Part shown: positions 45,580-57,414 of the stretch, one piece after another | How the letters are laid out: each line of letters begins with the position of its first letter | How positions within the stretch are numbered: the stretch's first letter is position 1 | Source of the DNA: Astrothelium macrocarpum | Lineage: Eukaryota; Ascomycota; Dothideomycetes; Trypetheliales; Trypetheliaceae | Length of the DNA stretch: 64,000 bases | NCBI GenBank assembly: GCA_021030915.1 | Contig: JAGEMR010000116.1 | Location: 30,305 to 94,304 of the forward strand | Direction of reading: 5' to 3' | Position numbers and translations under genes: made by a program | The notes under the pieces: generated by a model | The model's database searches: none | Told to the model about the DNA's origin: nothing | Seen by the model: the letters and a program-made list of their open reading frames with translations, nothing else

Positions 45580-47201
45580 ATGGACGCCAGTACGGTCTCT
45601 GGCAGCATCCCGGATGGCGCCTTGAGGGGGACCATCCCATTATCGGTAGTCCTGTCATGGCCACCACCGAATTATATCAACCCGGTACATCTAAGATCAT
45701 GCATTCCCGAGATGTATACCAAGCGAACTGACAGCGCTTCTAAAGATACGACGAACTTGGATGCCGGCTTTGGCCATTCCACTTGCAGTTGCCAGTACAT
45801 TGATGGTGTCGATAAGATTTTGGTCGAGATTCACCCGGCAGGCAGGCAGCCTTGGTATTGATGATATATTTATTGCTTTCTCATGGGTAAGGAATCCAGC
45901 GTATATTACCAGATTGAAGCTCACATTATGGAAAAGATCTTTGCAGTGGTATTGTCTGCAGTGGCAACCGTAGGTATGCTTCGTTACCCAAATATCGTGC
46001 GAACTGCATGTATTGTTTGCTTGCGAATCTAATTAACGGATCTGGACAGGCGCAGAGAGGTACGGCTACGATCGACACGTCTGGGATACGCCAATTGACC
46101 AGCACGAACCTGCGGCTCTGGTATGTCTAAAGGCTATATTCTAGTAATCTTGAGCTCCTTCGCTGACTCAATCAGTATGGATGGATTGGTGAAATGGTTT
46201 TCTTGCTCAGCACGTGCTTATGCAAGATTGCAATACTTCTCTTTTATCGCCGCATGGTCTCGGGTACCTGCGGAAAGAAGATGCTCTATGCATCGTGGGT
46301 TGGCATTTTATTTACCGCCATATACGGCATCGTCTTCATTGTACTACTCTGCACAAGTTGCAAGCCTCTGGACGCGTACTGGAAATCTTATAATCTGGAC
46401 TACAAAGGCCCGTATAAATGCCACATTCCTGGAGCATCCGAAGCGGTGAGCGGCGGTTTGAGCGTGGCGAGCGATGTTTATGCCGTTGTTCTTCCTTTCT
46501 TACTGGTTCGAAATCTTCAGATTCCCAAAAGGCAGAGATATGGTCTTTACTTGGTGTTTGGCTTTGGTCTGATGTGAGTCTCTCATTTTACGTGGGCTGT
46601 AACAAAGCTGACGATATTAATCCATCCGTAGAATCGTTGGCTGTGGAATAGCTAGGACTGTTTATCTCGATCGTGGTGCAAGCAAATCTTATGACTCGAC
46701 CTGTTAGTAACATCAACAAATTGTACAAGGCTTCAAACTAACATAGAAGTAGGGGTCGGTTTCGAGACATTCGCGGCATCGCTCCTCGAATCACACTTTA
46801 GTATCATTGGTTCGTGCCTGCCGAATCTGCGCAAGTTATTTGGAGCGTACTTTGGAGAATCTCTCAACAAAGTCTTCAGCAGCTTCAAGTCCTATACGCC
46901 TAGAACCTTTGGATCATCAAAAAATTCCGGGGGTCCAAGCGGACGACAGAATCCAATGTTCAAGGAAGAAGAGGTTGCTTCTACGAATGAAGACATTGAA
47001 TTGATAGCTGGAACTTTCGAAAAATCGACAGACACTGTGACGCAAGGTCCTTTGCAAAACACAGCCGACCATGAATACTTTGAAAAAGCGTACGTGAAAC
47101 GATTTGCAAACGTTACTGTGGGTGAGGATGATCTGCCGAGTCGGGAAGGTAGCAGCCCTTTCAGTCCACGGTTTGGTGTGTTCCGGCATACTGTATTCTA
47201 G
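45580..47201 (+). CDS. fungal rhodopsin-fold integral membrane protein
   Basis: About seven exons. The spliced product has seven hydrophobic segments in the arrangement of the fungal rhodopsin-domain family (Pfam Fung_rhodopsin, near PTH11-type and SAT4-like proteins). Landmarks are WPPPNYINP, WMPALAIPLAVASTLMVSIRFWSRF, GSLGIDDIFIAFSW, AERYGYDRHVWDTPIDQ and GEMVFLLSTCLCKIAILLFYRRM. Then come ILFTAIYGIVFIVLLCTSCKPLDAYW, SDVYAVVLPFLLVRNLQIP and ESHFSIIGSCLPNLRKLF. A charged cytosolic tail of about 110 residues ends in FRHTVF. Intron 6 needs the acceptor AGAAG rather than the nearer CATAG, which would create a stop. Members are membrane proteins with proposed receptor or cluster-associated roles; the ligand is unknown. 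Confidence 0.87.
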
Positions 47202-48067
47202 TATTCCCGATGATATTCGTGGCTCTTTTCTTTCTTTTCTCTCGAGTTTACAATGATACCCATGCGAATGATGAGCAAAAGACACGACTTTCAGTTCTCA
47301 ATGAACGAAATAGCAGAATTTGTGCTATTCGAACCGGACATCCCGGATAGATTATTGGCATTTTGAAGGAGGGAATGAATGCTTGCAGGCAAGCTCGCAA
47401 GTTCCGCGTTCTGGCTCGACAGAGTTTGAGAGACCTTCAACAGAAAACAAGGAGCGCTTAATTTCTATCTCGGCGGCTTCTTGGAAGAGGTCATAGGGCG
47501 AATGGTGGATGAACATCATTTACATCAATATAATAGTTTCGACAAAAAGTTCGATTATGAAATAAAGAAATGTATTATTATGAAAGAAAGAGATTTGATT
47601 GGTGATTGCGAATGAAGGGAGTGTTAGGAAAGCTGGGCAAAAAAAAAAGAGTAATGAAACCAAAAGTCTTTAGCCCGTGCCCTTAGTCAAGCCTCAGAGA
47701 GCGACTTCAGTGGTAAGTGTGGCTAGTGAACTGTCGATCATATCGCACACCTAAGCGAGCCCCAACTAATACGTTCTTTCGTCTCAACCTACTATCCCAA
47801 TTATCAGCTCCGACGTCAAGTGAAATTAATAGTGTCAGTGTAATTGTGACATGTGCTACTGTTGTGTTGTTTTATGAACAGGTCGGAAACATTTTTTCTC
47901 GGGTTCATTAGTGAAAATTATTTCTTTAAATCGGAGAATGCAAACTGTAGGATCCCGGATCCACTCTTCTCAGCCACAATTATCCCACCAAAGTGGTTCG
48001 CGAAGCATCCGACCTCCTACCATAATCCGGCATCGAAGTTGGAGTTCTAGTAGTCGCCGAACGAATC
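47202..48067. other. intergenic, no gene seen
   Basis: An AT-rich stretch between the rhodopsin-like gene and the AP-2 sigma gene. Short frames only. Confidence 0.45.
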
Positions 48068-48874
48068 ATGGTGCTATCTTTTATTCTCATACAGAATAGG
48101 CAGTGTGTTTACCTTTGCCCTCCCAAACTGCACAACCTATCTGACTTGACGTTCTTCTTTTAGAGGCAAAACCCGGCTGGCCAAATGGTATGCTCCATTC
48201 AGCGTAGGTACCTCCTTAAAGTAATAGATCTGTGTTTTCCACTCTAAAACTACTCTACAGGACGAAGAAAAGGTCAAACTCAAAGGCGAGGTAAGGCTTT
48301 CTGATTAAATGGATTTCACCTGGCTATCGAGAATCGCGTCCATTTGCGTCACGCTTCGTACTCCAACTAATTTCTTGGCACTGTGTATCTTCAGGTTCAT
48401 CGCCTGATCGCTCCTCGTGATCAGAAACATCAGTCAAACTTTGTCGAGTTCCGTGGTCGGGAAAAGATCGTATACCGCAGGTACGCAGGACTCTTCTTCT
48501 GTGCCTGCGTCGATGCGAACGACAACGAGCTGGCGTATCTGGAGGCGATCCATTTTTTCGTTGAAGTACTGGATGCCTTTTTCGGGAATGTTTGCGAGCT
48601 GGATTTGGTGTTCAACTTCTACAAGGTGCGTGGGCTACTTTCATCTTCAGGACTGGGGGATTTGAGGACGCAAATGAATTTGGACAAAGGAGGAAGCGTG
48701 ACTGCAGCAAGAGAACTCCTAAGGATGTGGTCGGAAAGCATACTAGAAAAGTCTTCTGATCAAATGTTCTAGGTTTACGCTATTCTAGATGAGGTGTTTC
48801 TCGCTGGGGAGATTGAGGAAACGAGTAAACAAGTTGTCCTGACGAGGCTGGAACATTTGGATAAACTGGAATAG
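48068..48874 (+). CDS. APS2: AP-2 clathrin adaptor, sigma subunit
   Basis: Five exons give about 143 residues. The start MVLSFILIQNRQ joins across intron 1 to GKTRLAKWYAPFS, then DEEKVKLKGE, VHRLIAPRDQKHQSNFVEFR and IVYRRYAGLFFCACVDANDN. LAYLEAIHFFVEVLD and ELDLVFNFYK follow. The last exon is VYAILDEVFLAGEIEETSKQ to LEHLDKLE. These are the longin-domain signatures of the sigma-2 subunit, which helps recruit cargo and clathrin at the plasma membrane in endocytosis. The last intron (48626-48772) is 147 bases, a multiple of three, and stays open until the TAG that forms its acceptor, so retention would give an alternative C-terminus. Confidence 0.95.
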
Positions 48875-49481
48875 ATTTTGCATCTACTAAGATGGAAATC
48901 TGGAAAAGCATGTGGCGGCGCAAATGGTCTACTACATATTTCCTAGCGTACAGATTTTTGGTTTGTTCGTATCATCTAGGAGACCTGATTATCCTGCTCC
49001 TTCTCACAGGGCAGAGAAATACTAGCGAAAGTTCTATCATCATAAGATCGCAAAGAGTGGACGCATTTGGACTAGTCAATGATCCTAAATCATCTGCAAT
49101 CACTTTATCGAATAGCGCGAAAATAGTCTGCAGCACATGACCGTTTGGTGGGTACCAAGGAGAGTGATATGTGGAAGATCATCTTGACTCACTTTCAACT
49201 CCCACCCAGCTGCGAGCTTCCGTGTTTACATTGCGTTCTGTGACCCAAACTTCTGCGCCTGAACAGCATCCTCAAAGCCAACTTCAGATTAACCATCGAG
49301 AAACTGGTAAGTAGTATCAAATGGCGAAGGAAAATTTTGGTAGTCTTCGATCCATCGACGGACAACTCGAAGACGGTGTCTTGCGCTGTCTGTTACACGT
49401 AGATGCTTGCATTTCTTATCGCAGTGAATCTCTTGAAACATGGAAGCTTACATGTTTAGTACTATTACTAGAGCAGTTACC
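48875..49481. other. intergenic, no gene seen
   Basis: About 600 bases between the AP-2 sigma and SANT-like genes, without supported coding potential. Confidence 0.4.
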
Positions 49482-49935
49482 ATGGCCGACAACGGCAGTA
49501 GCAAGAAAGGGTGGACCGAGGCAGAGGAGGTAATTGGACTGATATACCGGCTTGATATCTGAACCGTACACTGATCAAAAGCCTCCTCAGATTGCTCTCC
49601 TTTTTGCACTCATCCCGAACGTACCGGATTGGAAAGACTTCAATCCGCCCGAAGGCCGCACACTTAAAGCGTGCCAGAAGAAGCTTGAGGCGATGAAGGC
49701 GAAAGCCAAGAAGGCTCGCGACGAGGAAGAAAAAAGCTCGGAAGACAACGCTGCTGGTGCCAGCGCCGCAGTCGATCCTAAGCCAGCGCGCAAGACAGCG
49801 CCGAAGAAGGCAAAGAACGACACTGAAGGCGGGAAATCAACGGCTGGCAGGAAGCGCAAAGCCAAAGCGGATGCAGAGGAGAGCGAACCAAACACCTCTC
49901 GCAAGCGTGGCAAGAGCAAGACTGCTGAGGCATAA
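49482..49935 (+). CDS. small SANT/Myb-like basic protein
   Basis: Two exons (49482-49529 and 49591-49935) give 130 residues. The N-terminal MADNGSSKKGWTEAEE joins to IALLFALIPNVPDWKDFNPP and GRTLKACQKKLEAM, a single SANT/Myb-like helix set with the first Trp and a GRT turn. The last about 75 residues are Lys/Ala/Glu-rich with nuclear-localisation or AT-hook-like patches (KTAPKKAKN, GRKRKAK, SRKRGKSK). Many filamentous fungi carry such short single-repeat proteins, presumably nuclear, but their function is not known. The donor GTAATT and acceptor CTCAG are the only pair that keeps the domain in frame. Confidence 0.68.
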
Positions 49936-50457
49936 AGGAAGGAGGAAGCGGCAATGTGATACAAAGTTGATGAGGCGCACGCAGGTACAACTTGGCAACA
50001 AGGGTGGAAGTTTATGAGAGACATGGGTTGCTTGTTTTTATGCGGCATGATGGCCAGCCCTTTCAGCGGCCGCTATGCTCATCCGGCTGCTTACATTAGC
50101 GTCGTCGCTGCTATGCTTGTTACTCAAATCTAATACTTAGCACTATGGCCCGATCAAGGTGATCACTGCTGCCTCCATCTGCTGGGACTTTGCGCCTAGT
50201 GGTGGCTCTTCTGAATGTTCCATGGACGTGCTTGGTGCCCAAGTCCATTTGCCCATTCTTTTCCCATCATAAAAAGTTTATGTCGCCCTCGTGACAGCCT
50301 CCCTGCACTTGCTCGCCGGCTGCAGCCCAACACCGGTAGAATTGCTCCTGAGGCAAAGTCTCGCGATTTGGCCCCATTCCCCGTACGCCTCAATTCACTT
50401 CGACCACAGACCAACCAGCGTATATTCACAACACTTTGCGGCCGGCCTCGCAATCTT
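49936..50457. other. upstream region of NMA111
   Basis: No separate gene. The frame of the next gene is open back to an ATG at 50215, which would add 81 residues rich in Arg and Pro. The conserved protein normally starts close to 50458. Confidence 0.45.
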
Positions 50458-53400
50458 ATGACCATGGAATCCAACGGTGAACCTCGCGCAAAGCGCAAGC
50501 AAGCTCCCACCTCCGCCAACGGTAGACCCATGAAACAGCTTCGATCGGACATTGAGACTGTCAAAATACAAGAGAGCACAAACGCTTCGGGCGACGAGGT
50601 GTATCCAGATACTCCCCTAAACGGTGTCGAACTGGACATGGAGGACCCACGTTCTGCAAAACATACGGCTGGCGCTGCAGATACAGCTGAATGGCAAGCC
50701 ACAATAGAGAAAGTTGTCAAGAGCGTTGTGTCTATACATTTCTGTCAGACATGTTCTTTTGATACTGATCCGGCCTTGTCTAGTGAAGCCACGGGATTTG
50801 TCGTTGATGCGGAACGAGGCTACATTCTCACAAACAGACATGTCGTCGGTGCCGGACCATTCTGGGGATACTGTATATTCGACAACCATGAAGAATGTGA
50901 CGTCTATCCCGTCTACCGAGACCCTGTTCACGACTTTGGCATTCTACGCTTCAATCCCGCTGCTATCAAATACATGCAACTATCGGAGCTACAACTAAGA
51001 CCGGATTTGGCTCGGGTTGGGGCGGAAATCAGGGTGGTAGGAAACGATGCTGGAGAAAAATTGAGTATTCTCTCTGGGGTCATTAGTCGCCTGGACCGCA
51101 ACGCCCCCGAATACAGCGACGGATATAGTGACTTCAATACCAACTACATACAAGCCGCAGCAGCCGCAAGTGGTGGTAGTTCAGGAAGTCCGGTAGTCAA
51201 CATCGACGGCTTTGCAGTTGCTTTGCAGGCCGGAGGTAGAGCTGATGGTGCAGCAACCGACTACTTCCTACCACTCGACCGGGCATCGCGTGCATTGGAA
51301 TGCATCAGGAAAAAAGAGAATGTATCACGAGGAACAATACAGACGCAGTGGCTAATAAAACCTTTTGACGAGTGCCGGCGATTAGGGCTATCTGCGGATT
51401 GGGAAGCAGCAGTGAGAGAAAGATTTCCAAAGGAGATTGGCATGCTGGTTGCAGAAATCATCCTCCCCAAAGGACCAGCAGCTCTCAAAATTGAAGAAGG
51501 AGATGTACTTGTCAAAGTCAATGGAGAATTACTAACACAATTCGTTCGTCTCGACGATATTCTCGACTCCAGCGTTGGAAAGCCTGTCACATTACTTGTT
51601 CAGCGAGGGGGCGAAGATATCGAAGTCACCTTGCAAGTAGGCGACCTTCATGCAATCACACCGGATCGATTTGTCTCTGTTGCCGGAGCCACCTTCCACA
51701 ACCTATCATATCAACAGGCTCGACTATATGCTGTGGGTATAGAAGACGCTGGCGTCTACTGTTGTGAAGCAGCAGGATCGTTCCGGTACGAGAGTGCAGA
51801 GTCAGGATGGCTCATTCAAACCGTCGACAACAAGGAGACACCAAATCTGGATGCCTTTATCAACGTCATGAAGGACATTCCTGACCGAGCCCGCATAGTC
51901 ATCACGTACAAACATCTTCGCGACCTTCATAGTCTACATACATCCATTATTCCTGTCGATCGTCACTGGTCGAGTAAATTGAAACTTGCTGTACGGAATG
52001 ACGAGACTGGGCTTTGGGATTTTACCGACATTGCAGATCCACTTCCTCCAGTCCCACCGGTTCCACGAAAAGCAAACTTTATCCGAATGGACAGCACCAA
52101 ATATCCTGCTGCCGCGGACATTGTTCGAAGTTTTGTTCGTATTACAGCATCCATGCCAATCAAACTCGATGGCTTCCCACGGACGAGGAAAATTGGTTAT
52201 GGACTTGTCATTGACGCCGAAAAGGGTCTTGTCATTGTTTCCAGAGCAATCGTACCTTATGATCTATGTGATATCTCCGTTACCATTGCCGATTCCATTA
52301 TCGTTGATGGCTCGGTGGTCTTCATGCATCCTCTGCAAAATTATGCCATTATTCGATACGATCCAACGCTCGTACAGGCACCTGTGAAGAGCGCCAAACT
52401 CTCATCCGAAAACATCAAACAAGGCAGTGAAACAATCTTCTTTGGCTTCAATCAAAACATGCGACCCAACGTAGTAAAGACCGCTGTTACAGATATTACC
52501 ACTGTTGCTATCCCTGCAAGTGTGGTGAGCCCACGATATCGAGCCATCAATCTAGATGCCATCACAGTCGATACTAGTGTTGCGAGCCATTGTGGCAGTG
52601 GTGTCCTAGTCAGCGAAGATGGCACTGTCAATGCTTTGTGGTTGAGCTATCTCGGAGAACGTAACACACCTCATGGAAAAGACGTCGAGTATCATCTCGG
52701 TCTTGCAACACCCGCTCTACTCCCTGTTGTAAATCAGATTACTCAAGGCATCAAGCCGAACCTTCGTATCTTAGCTGTAGAAACACACGTTATCCATATG
52801 AGCCAAGCCCGCATCATGGGCGTAGCAGAATGTAAGTCTTTTTTTTATTTTCCCAGCACAACCCACCTATTTTCGCAATGCTGACACTCTCTAGCATGGA
52901 TCGAGCAAGTCGAGCAAGAAGATCCCGAACGCCACCAGCTCTTCATGGTGCGCAAGATCGACTCGGGCCACGAAGGCGGCCTCCAAGAAGGCGACATCAT
53001 CCTAACGCTCAACGGGCGGCTGATCACGCGCGTCGTCGACCTCGACCTCATGTACGACCACGACGCGCTCGACGCGGTCATCGTGCGCCGCCGCGCCGAG
53101 ACGCACATCCGCGTGCCCACCATCCCGACGCAGGAGTTCGAGACGGACCACGCCGTCGTCTTCTGCGGCGCCATCCTGCACCGCCCGCACCACGCCGTGC
53201 GCCAGCAGATCGCCGCCGTGCACTCGGACGTGTACGTGTCGGCGCGCATGCGCGGCAGCCCCGCGTACCAGTACGGGCTGGCGCCGACGAACTTCATCAC
53301 CGCGGTGAATGCGACGCCGACGCGGGACCTGGAGAGCTTTTTGCGGGAGACGAAGAAGATTCCGGATAATACGTATTTCCGGTTGAAGGTGGTGACGTTT

Positions 53401-53628
53401 GATAATGTGAGGTGGGTGGTGACGATGAAGAAGTGTGAGCATTATTTTCCGACGGTGGAGTTTATCAAGGATGAGAGCGAGCGGTGTCATTGGCGGAGGG
53501 TGACGTATGAGGGGGGCGTGGAGAAGCAGGGGGAAGGAGAGGGCGGGGGGGGAGCAATGGTTGGGGGACAATTGGACGATGGGGATGGAGCGGGGGATGA
53601 TGGGGTGGATGGGCATGGAGAGGGTTAA
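50458..53628 (+). CDS. NMA111: HtrA-type nuclear serine protease Nma111
   Basis: Two exons (50458-52831 and 52895-53628) give 1035 residues. A basic N-terminus (GEPRAKRKQ) may direct nuclear import. The first trypsin-like domain has the catalytic His in YILTNRHVVG, the Asp in DPVHDFGILRF and the Ser in GGSSGSP. PDZ domains follow (VAEIILPKGPAALKIEEGD and VRKIDSGHEGGLQEGD, each with a substrate-groove glycine pattern). The second protease-like domain lacks the His (IVSRAIVPYD) but keeps a GSG-type serine region, as in other Nma111 proteins, where the second half is inactive. Yeast Nma111 is a nuclear HtrA protease linked to stress-induced cell death. The Gly/Asp-rich tail after about residue 1000 varies in composition and is probably unstructured. 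Confidence 0.95.
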
Positions 53629-54166
53629 ACCATGTATTCAAGCAGTGTAGTTTTATATTTGCTTGCATTGCAGAGATAGACCCGCAAGGGGCGTTAGTGG
53701 TAATCATAATATGAATAAATACAGTTCATATGAAATCATCTCGAATTGTTCCTGGAGATTCCTGACTTGCTTTTGGAGGATATGCAAAAACGTGCTTCCT
53801 CTCTTTGGCAAGAGACCACAAGGCCACACTCCTTACGCCTTGATTGTGAAATTATATGAATCGGGTATTCCCACAAGGACCTGGGTGTAGCCCGAATGCT
53901 GTTTCTTCAAGTTCCAACATTCGACAAAGTCTTCGATGCCAAGATGAGAGTATTGCCGATAAAACCACTTCCAGGACTCGGCTCGTCGTTCCTCGCTTTC
54001 ATAGTCATGGAGCGCAGGCGAGTAACTCTCCCTTTCATGCGCTCTGATAGCACCTGGTTTAAAGATGGTAAATCTCATCCTCGTAGACAACAGTCTTGCT
54101 GGCTAGTCCCCCAAAATGTGTCCGATTATTGCTCACCCGTGATATATCCAACGTCTCAGAAACTTG
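53629..54166. other. convergent intergenic stretch
   Basis: Between the 3' ends of NMA111 and the YwbE-domain gene. It holds only the weak 81-codon frame listed separately. Confidence 0.4.
53833..54078 (-). CDS. short hypothetical reading frame
   Basis: An 81-codon frame starting MRFTIFKPGAIRAHERESYS and ending PDSYNFTIKA. It is compositionally balanced (Glu, Trp and Tyr present) and has no low complexity, unlike most chance frames here. It lies on the same strand as the YwbE-domain gene, 88 bases beyond its stop, so it might be an alternative last exon or belong to its 3' untranslated region. No family is recognised. Confidence 0.25.
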   Translation of the reverse strand: MRFTIFKPGAIRAHERESYSPALHDYESEERRAESWKWFYRQYSHLGIEDFVECWNLKKQHSGYTQVLVGIPDSYNFTIKA

Positions 54167-54715
54167 TCACTCAAAATGCGAATTCACATGATGAGCAACC
54201 GCAATCTCATCCCCCTCAAACGTCCCACAAACAGGACACACGCTCGTCCCACCACCATCACCATTCTTTTCATCCACATCTCTCCTCTCCATCCCATCTG
54301 CCCCACCGTCTCTCTCCCTGATGAACTCACCCAAACCCACTCCTCTCCCCTGCCATACCCCATCATCATCCCCTTCAGCCTCCTCTCTCACCCCACCCTG
54401 TGCTTCCCATCCGCCACTGTCCTCCACATTCCCCTCGCCCATCCTCTGCACCCTCCCCACCCGTCCATCCACTAAGCGCACCTTGATCCCGCGCGGATGC
54501 TCCCCGCGCGTCAGCACATCGCGCACCGTCCCCGCCACCTCGCGTCCCGTGCGCTGGTCTTCCTTGAGGACGATGGCGACGCGTGCGCCGGGGACAACTT
54601 GTGCGGTTGTGGGGACCGGTGGCGCGTGGGATGGGCGTGAGGAGTTGGGGCGAGCGGGACGCGATGATGTGGTGGGCTGGCGACGAGGTTGGCGGTTGCG
54701 TGGGCGATGGAGCAT
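54167..54715 (-). CDS. YwbE-domain (DUF2196) protein with C-terminal zinc finger
   Basis: A single-exon gene of 182 residues. After a basic Arg/Pro-rich N-terminus (MLHRPRNRQPRRQP) comes the YwbE-like domain at about residues 38-95: VVPGARVAIVLKEDQRTG, then GTVRDVLTRGEHPRGIKVRL and DGRVGRVQ. This small beta-rich fold is known from bacteria and fungi but lacks a firm function. A Gly/Glu/Asp-rich linker follows. The last about 25 residues form a CxxC...HxxxxH finger (VCPVCGTFEGDEIAVAHHVN), close in spacing to UBZ-type ubiquitin-binding or C2H2 fingers. The composition is skewed: the strand switches from C-rich to G-rich near 54560. Confidence 0.82.
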   Translation of the reverse strand: MLHRPRNRQPRRQPTTSSRPARPNSSRPSHAPPVPTTAQVVPGARVAIVLKEDQRTGREVAGTVRDVLTRGEHPRGIKVRLVDGRVGRVQRMGEGNVEDSGGWEAQGGVREEAEGDDDGVWQGRGVGLGEFIRERDGGADGMERRDVDEKNGDGGGTSVCPVCGTFEGDEIAVAHHVNSHFE

Positions 54716-55322
54716 GTTGGTGTTGAGCGAGAGAGGTGATGGGTGGGAGTGCCTTGGCGGAGTTATCTAATAGGGAGGTCGACGGGGGGAGATGTGAAAG
54801 AAACGGAAGATTGAGTTTGTACGGAGTACCTCACCCGACATCTCGCTTAGCTGATGTGATCGCTCAAAAGTTGATCGAACGTGAATTTTCTATAAAATTT
54901 TCAGCCAAATTTTTTATTCTTGCTGTTTTTAACAGTACCAGCACACTACTTCAGTCTTCCTTATATGTCCGTCGGTAAAAAGGTGACGGAAATTAGTGGC
55001 TATTCCCCTGTTTCTTGCTATGCCTATGTCTGTCCTCTACCTCGTTTCGCGCCCACATACAATTACAGTTTTGGCCTCGCCATCTTTACAACCAGCATAA
55101 GCGCTACCGGGCGGATGCCCATACGCCCCATGAAGACATCTTTATCCTCTTTTTACCCTTTTGCTGTTCAGGTCTTGTTGCCAGCTGCAAAGAAATGCTG
55201 ACCTGATTGAATCTTCTGCTCGAATGAGTCTATCGCACAGCAAACGGGCTCCTCTTAGCCTCCCAAACACTTGGGAGAAAAAACTACTAAGCAATACCAG
55301 ATATCCGCTAATGGTTTCCATG
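54716..55322. other. intergenic, promoter of the YwbE-domain gene
   Basis: About 600 bases, with an AT-rich centre near 54890-54960. No gene is supported. Confidence 0.45.
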
Positions 55323-56799
55323 TCAAGTTTCCACGTAAAGCCAGGGATCATCAAGCAGTTCCTCTGCCGTCTTTCTGTCTTTTGGCTCCCATGTAAGCAT
55401 CTTCTTGACGAAATTGATGAACATTCTCTTTTCTTCGCCACTGATTTGGCTGACAGAAGTCTCGAAATCCAATGCAGGCATACTCGATGGATGTTCAAGC
55501 TGTCCTGAGGCAAATTTAGCAGAATTGATCAAGATCCTACTGCTGGAATTTCTCACCAGTGGAGTTGTAGAACATTGACGTCCTCCTTCCCCGTATAAGG
55601 AGGTCCTTTGGCGGCGGCCCTAGTAGAGATGTGATACTTGCCAGGTGAATGTTTTCATTGTACTTTGTATTTGGCGCATCAACTGTTTCAAAGAGCGATC
55701 GCTTCTCTAACAAATCCCATAACTGATGCAGCCATAAGTCTCTGGTAGATGCAAAGAAATCGGGAAAATACTTACCATTACTCCCAAGTTCCATATGTCA
55801 GAACTGTAGGACCAGCCAGCATCAAGAATCACTTCAGGGGCACGTAAAGGTTCCGCTTGGATAGGTCCATAGTGTGGTCCATCTCCGCAAACGGCAAACC
55901 CAAAGTCGGTGATAGTGACCATCCCCAGAACTTTTGCAATATTTTTAGGCTGGCCATATTGATTTCGTGAAAGATAGATTGTCCGATCGTTGCAAATTTT
56001 CTGAGGAAGTGGGTTTTGAAACTCATCAATAGCACTTTTCTCAAGTATTGATCTGTCCTCAAGCCTAACCATAATATTATCAGGTTTTAGATCTGCGGAA
56101 AGTCAACACAATTTTTATAAAATGATATAGCAGATTAGTATGATATTTACCGGTATGGATGACGTGGCATTCGTTGTGGAGATAGTCTAGACCGTGGAGC
56201 AACATTTGGACAAGAATTTTCAGAATTTCCGAAGGGGTGGTGTTTGTGCTGAATCCAGTAGTCACGAGCCATAATGGTTCGCGTAACGGTTCGAACACAA
56301 GACAGGTATGCTTGTAGTATGGCCCTTGAAGAGAGAAAGAATCCAAGAAGGTGCGGACGAAGTGTCGCCCGTGGTGGCTGGGATTTGCCTTTGAGACAAG
56401 TTTGGTGATCTCTACTTCATTTTCAGCCTTTCGACCGCTTGGACGATCGCTAGCATGTATCTTTACCGCGACATAGCGTTCTGGTGCCCACCGCCATCTG
56501 TAATAATGTTAGAATGCCGGTGCCACTCAGCGGGAAAGTGCGTATAACTGGAAAAGATCCCTCGCTAGCCACACAGTGGCACTTGTACCGTATCCAAGCT
56601 TGGTGGCGAGTTGATACCTATCATTAAGTACATCACCAAGATGCGCCGGATAGAAGCGCTTGGGATCATAATAAGGAGTCCTTTCCTCCTCCAATAGTTG
56701 GTCTTTATCAAGTAATGTTGGATTAGCCGTGGAACAAGGCCAAGCATGAGATCGGAGGATCCTCAAAGGATCCATTATCAACTTTTTGAGACGAAACAT
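55323..56799 (-). CDS. SRPK-type serine/threonine kinase
   Basis: Five exons, about 410-430 residues. From the ATG at 56799 the N-terminus leads to EERTPYYDPKRFYPAHLGDVLNDRYQ, the typical SR-protein-kinase lead-in. The Gly loop is KLGYGTSATVWLARD and the VAVK lysine is in RYVAVKIHASD. The catalytic loop is HVIHTDLKPDN (HxD as HTD, joined across an intron), the Mg loop DFGFAV, and the P+1 region IQAEPLRAPEVILDAGW. The SRPK spacer between lobes is short. The C-terminal ITSLLGPPPKDLL and LTWEPKDRKTAEELLDDPWL close the fold. SR kinases phosphorylate Arg-Ser-rich splicing and transport factors. Fungal genomes hold many diverged SRPK-like paralogues, so this may be one of those rather than the core Sky1 orthologue. 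Confidence 0.88.
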
Positions 56800-57414
56800 A
56801 TTATTCACGGCTATCAAAAACGGAGCTTGAGAGCGGCGTGCGCTTCGTTAAACATCTAGCCGCAGGTTTACAATCGGAACGTAGGACAAACATTGCTTGG
56901 AACGTGGCGAAAGCAGGTCAGGTAATAGAGACCAAGAGGCGATCGATTCGTTGATTATGATTACGATTAATGCAAAACTTGTCATCGATCCCAGGAGATC
57001 ACAACACTCGGGTGTTTGATGTTGGTTTGTATGTAATGAACGCGTCCACGAACTGTGGATAAGGTAGGTTCTGATAAGATGCGGTGAAACTTGCTCTAGG
57101 AGAGTGTTGTTGCGTATATATTGTAAACAAAGATTTCAGTCCCGCTATCGGCGCAGGTCAGTGTACCAGAATGTTGATCTTGCCTTTTACCAGACCAACT
57201 CAGACACTGCCTGACTACGCCGCTTCAACAATCTTTGGAAATACCTTGGGTTCGACCCACAACACTTGTTTTGCCAAATTTTTGTATAAATTCGCGGAAT
57301 CCATAAATGGGACACTGGTGTTATTTAGTGTTGAAGATTTTATGAAATTACATGGTTTTTCCTTTTTTTGGGGCGTTTAGGTTACGCTTTGGACAACTCT
57401 ACATAGAATGAACT
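56800..57414. other. intergenic, no gene seen
   Basis: Promoter of the kinase gene and 3' flank of the Rsa3 gene. A 98-codon plus-strand frame (57084-57380) has no similarity. Confidence 0.4.

Noticed and set aside
46680..46755. Apparent in-frame stop in the rhodopsin-like gene
   Set aside because: Using the acceptor three bases downstream (AGAAG) avoids the stop and continues the family sequence.
50215..50457. Longer N-terminus of Nma111 from an ATG at 50215
   Set aside because: The extra 81 residues are unlike the family and the conserved start region is at 50458; kept only as an alternative.
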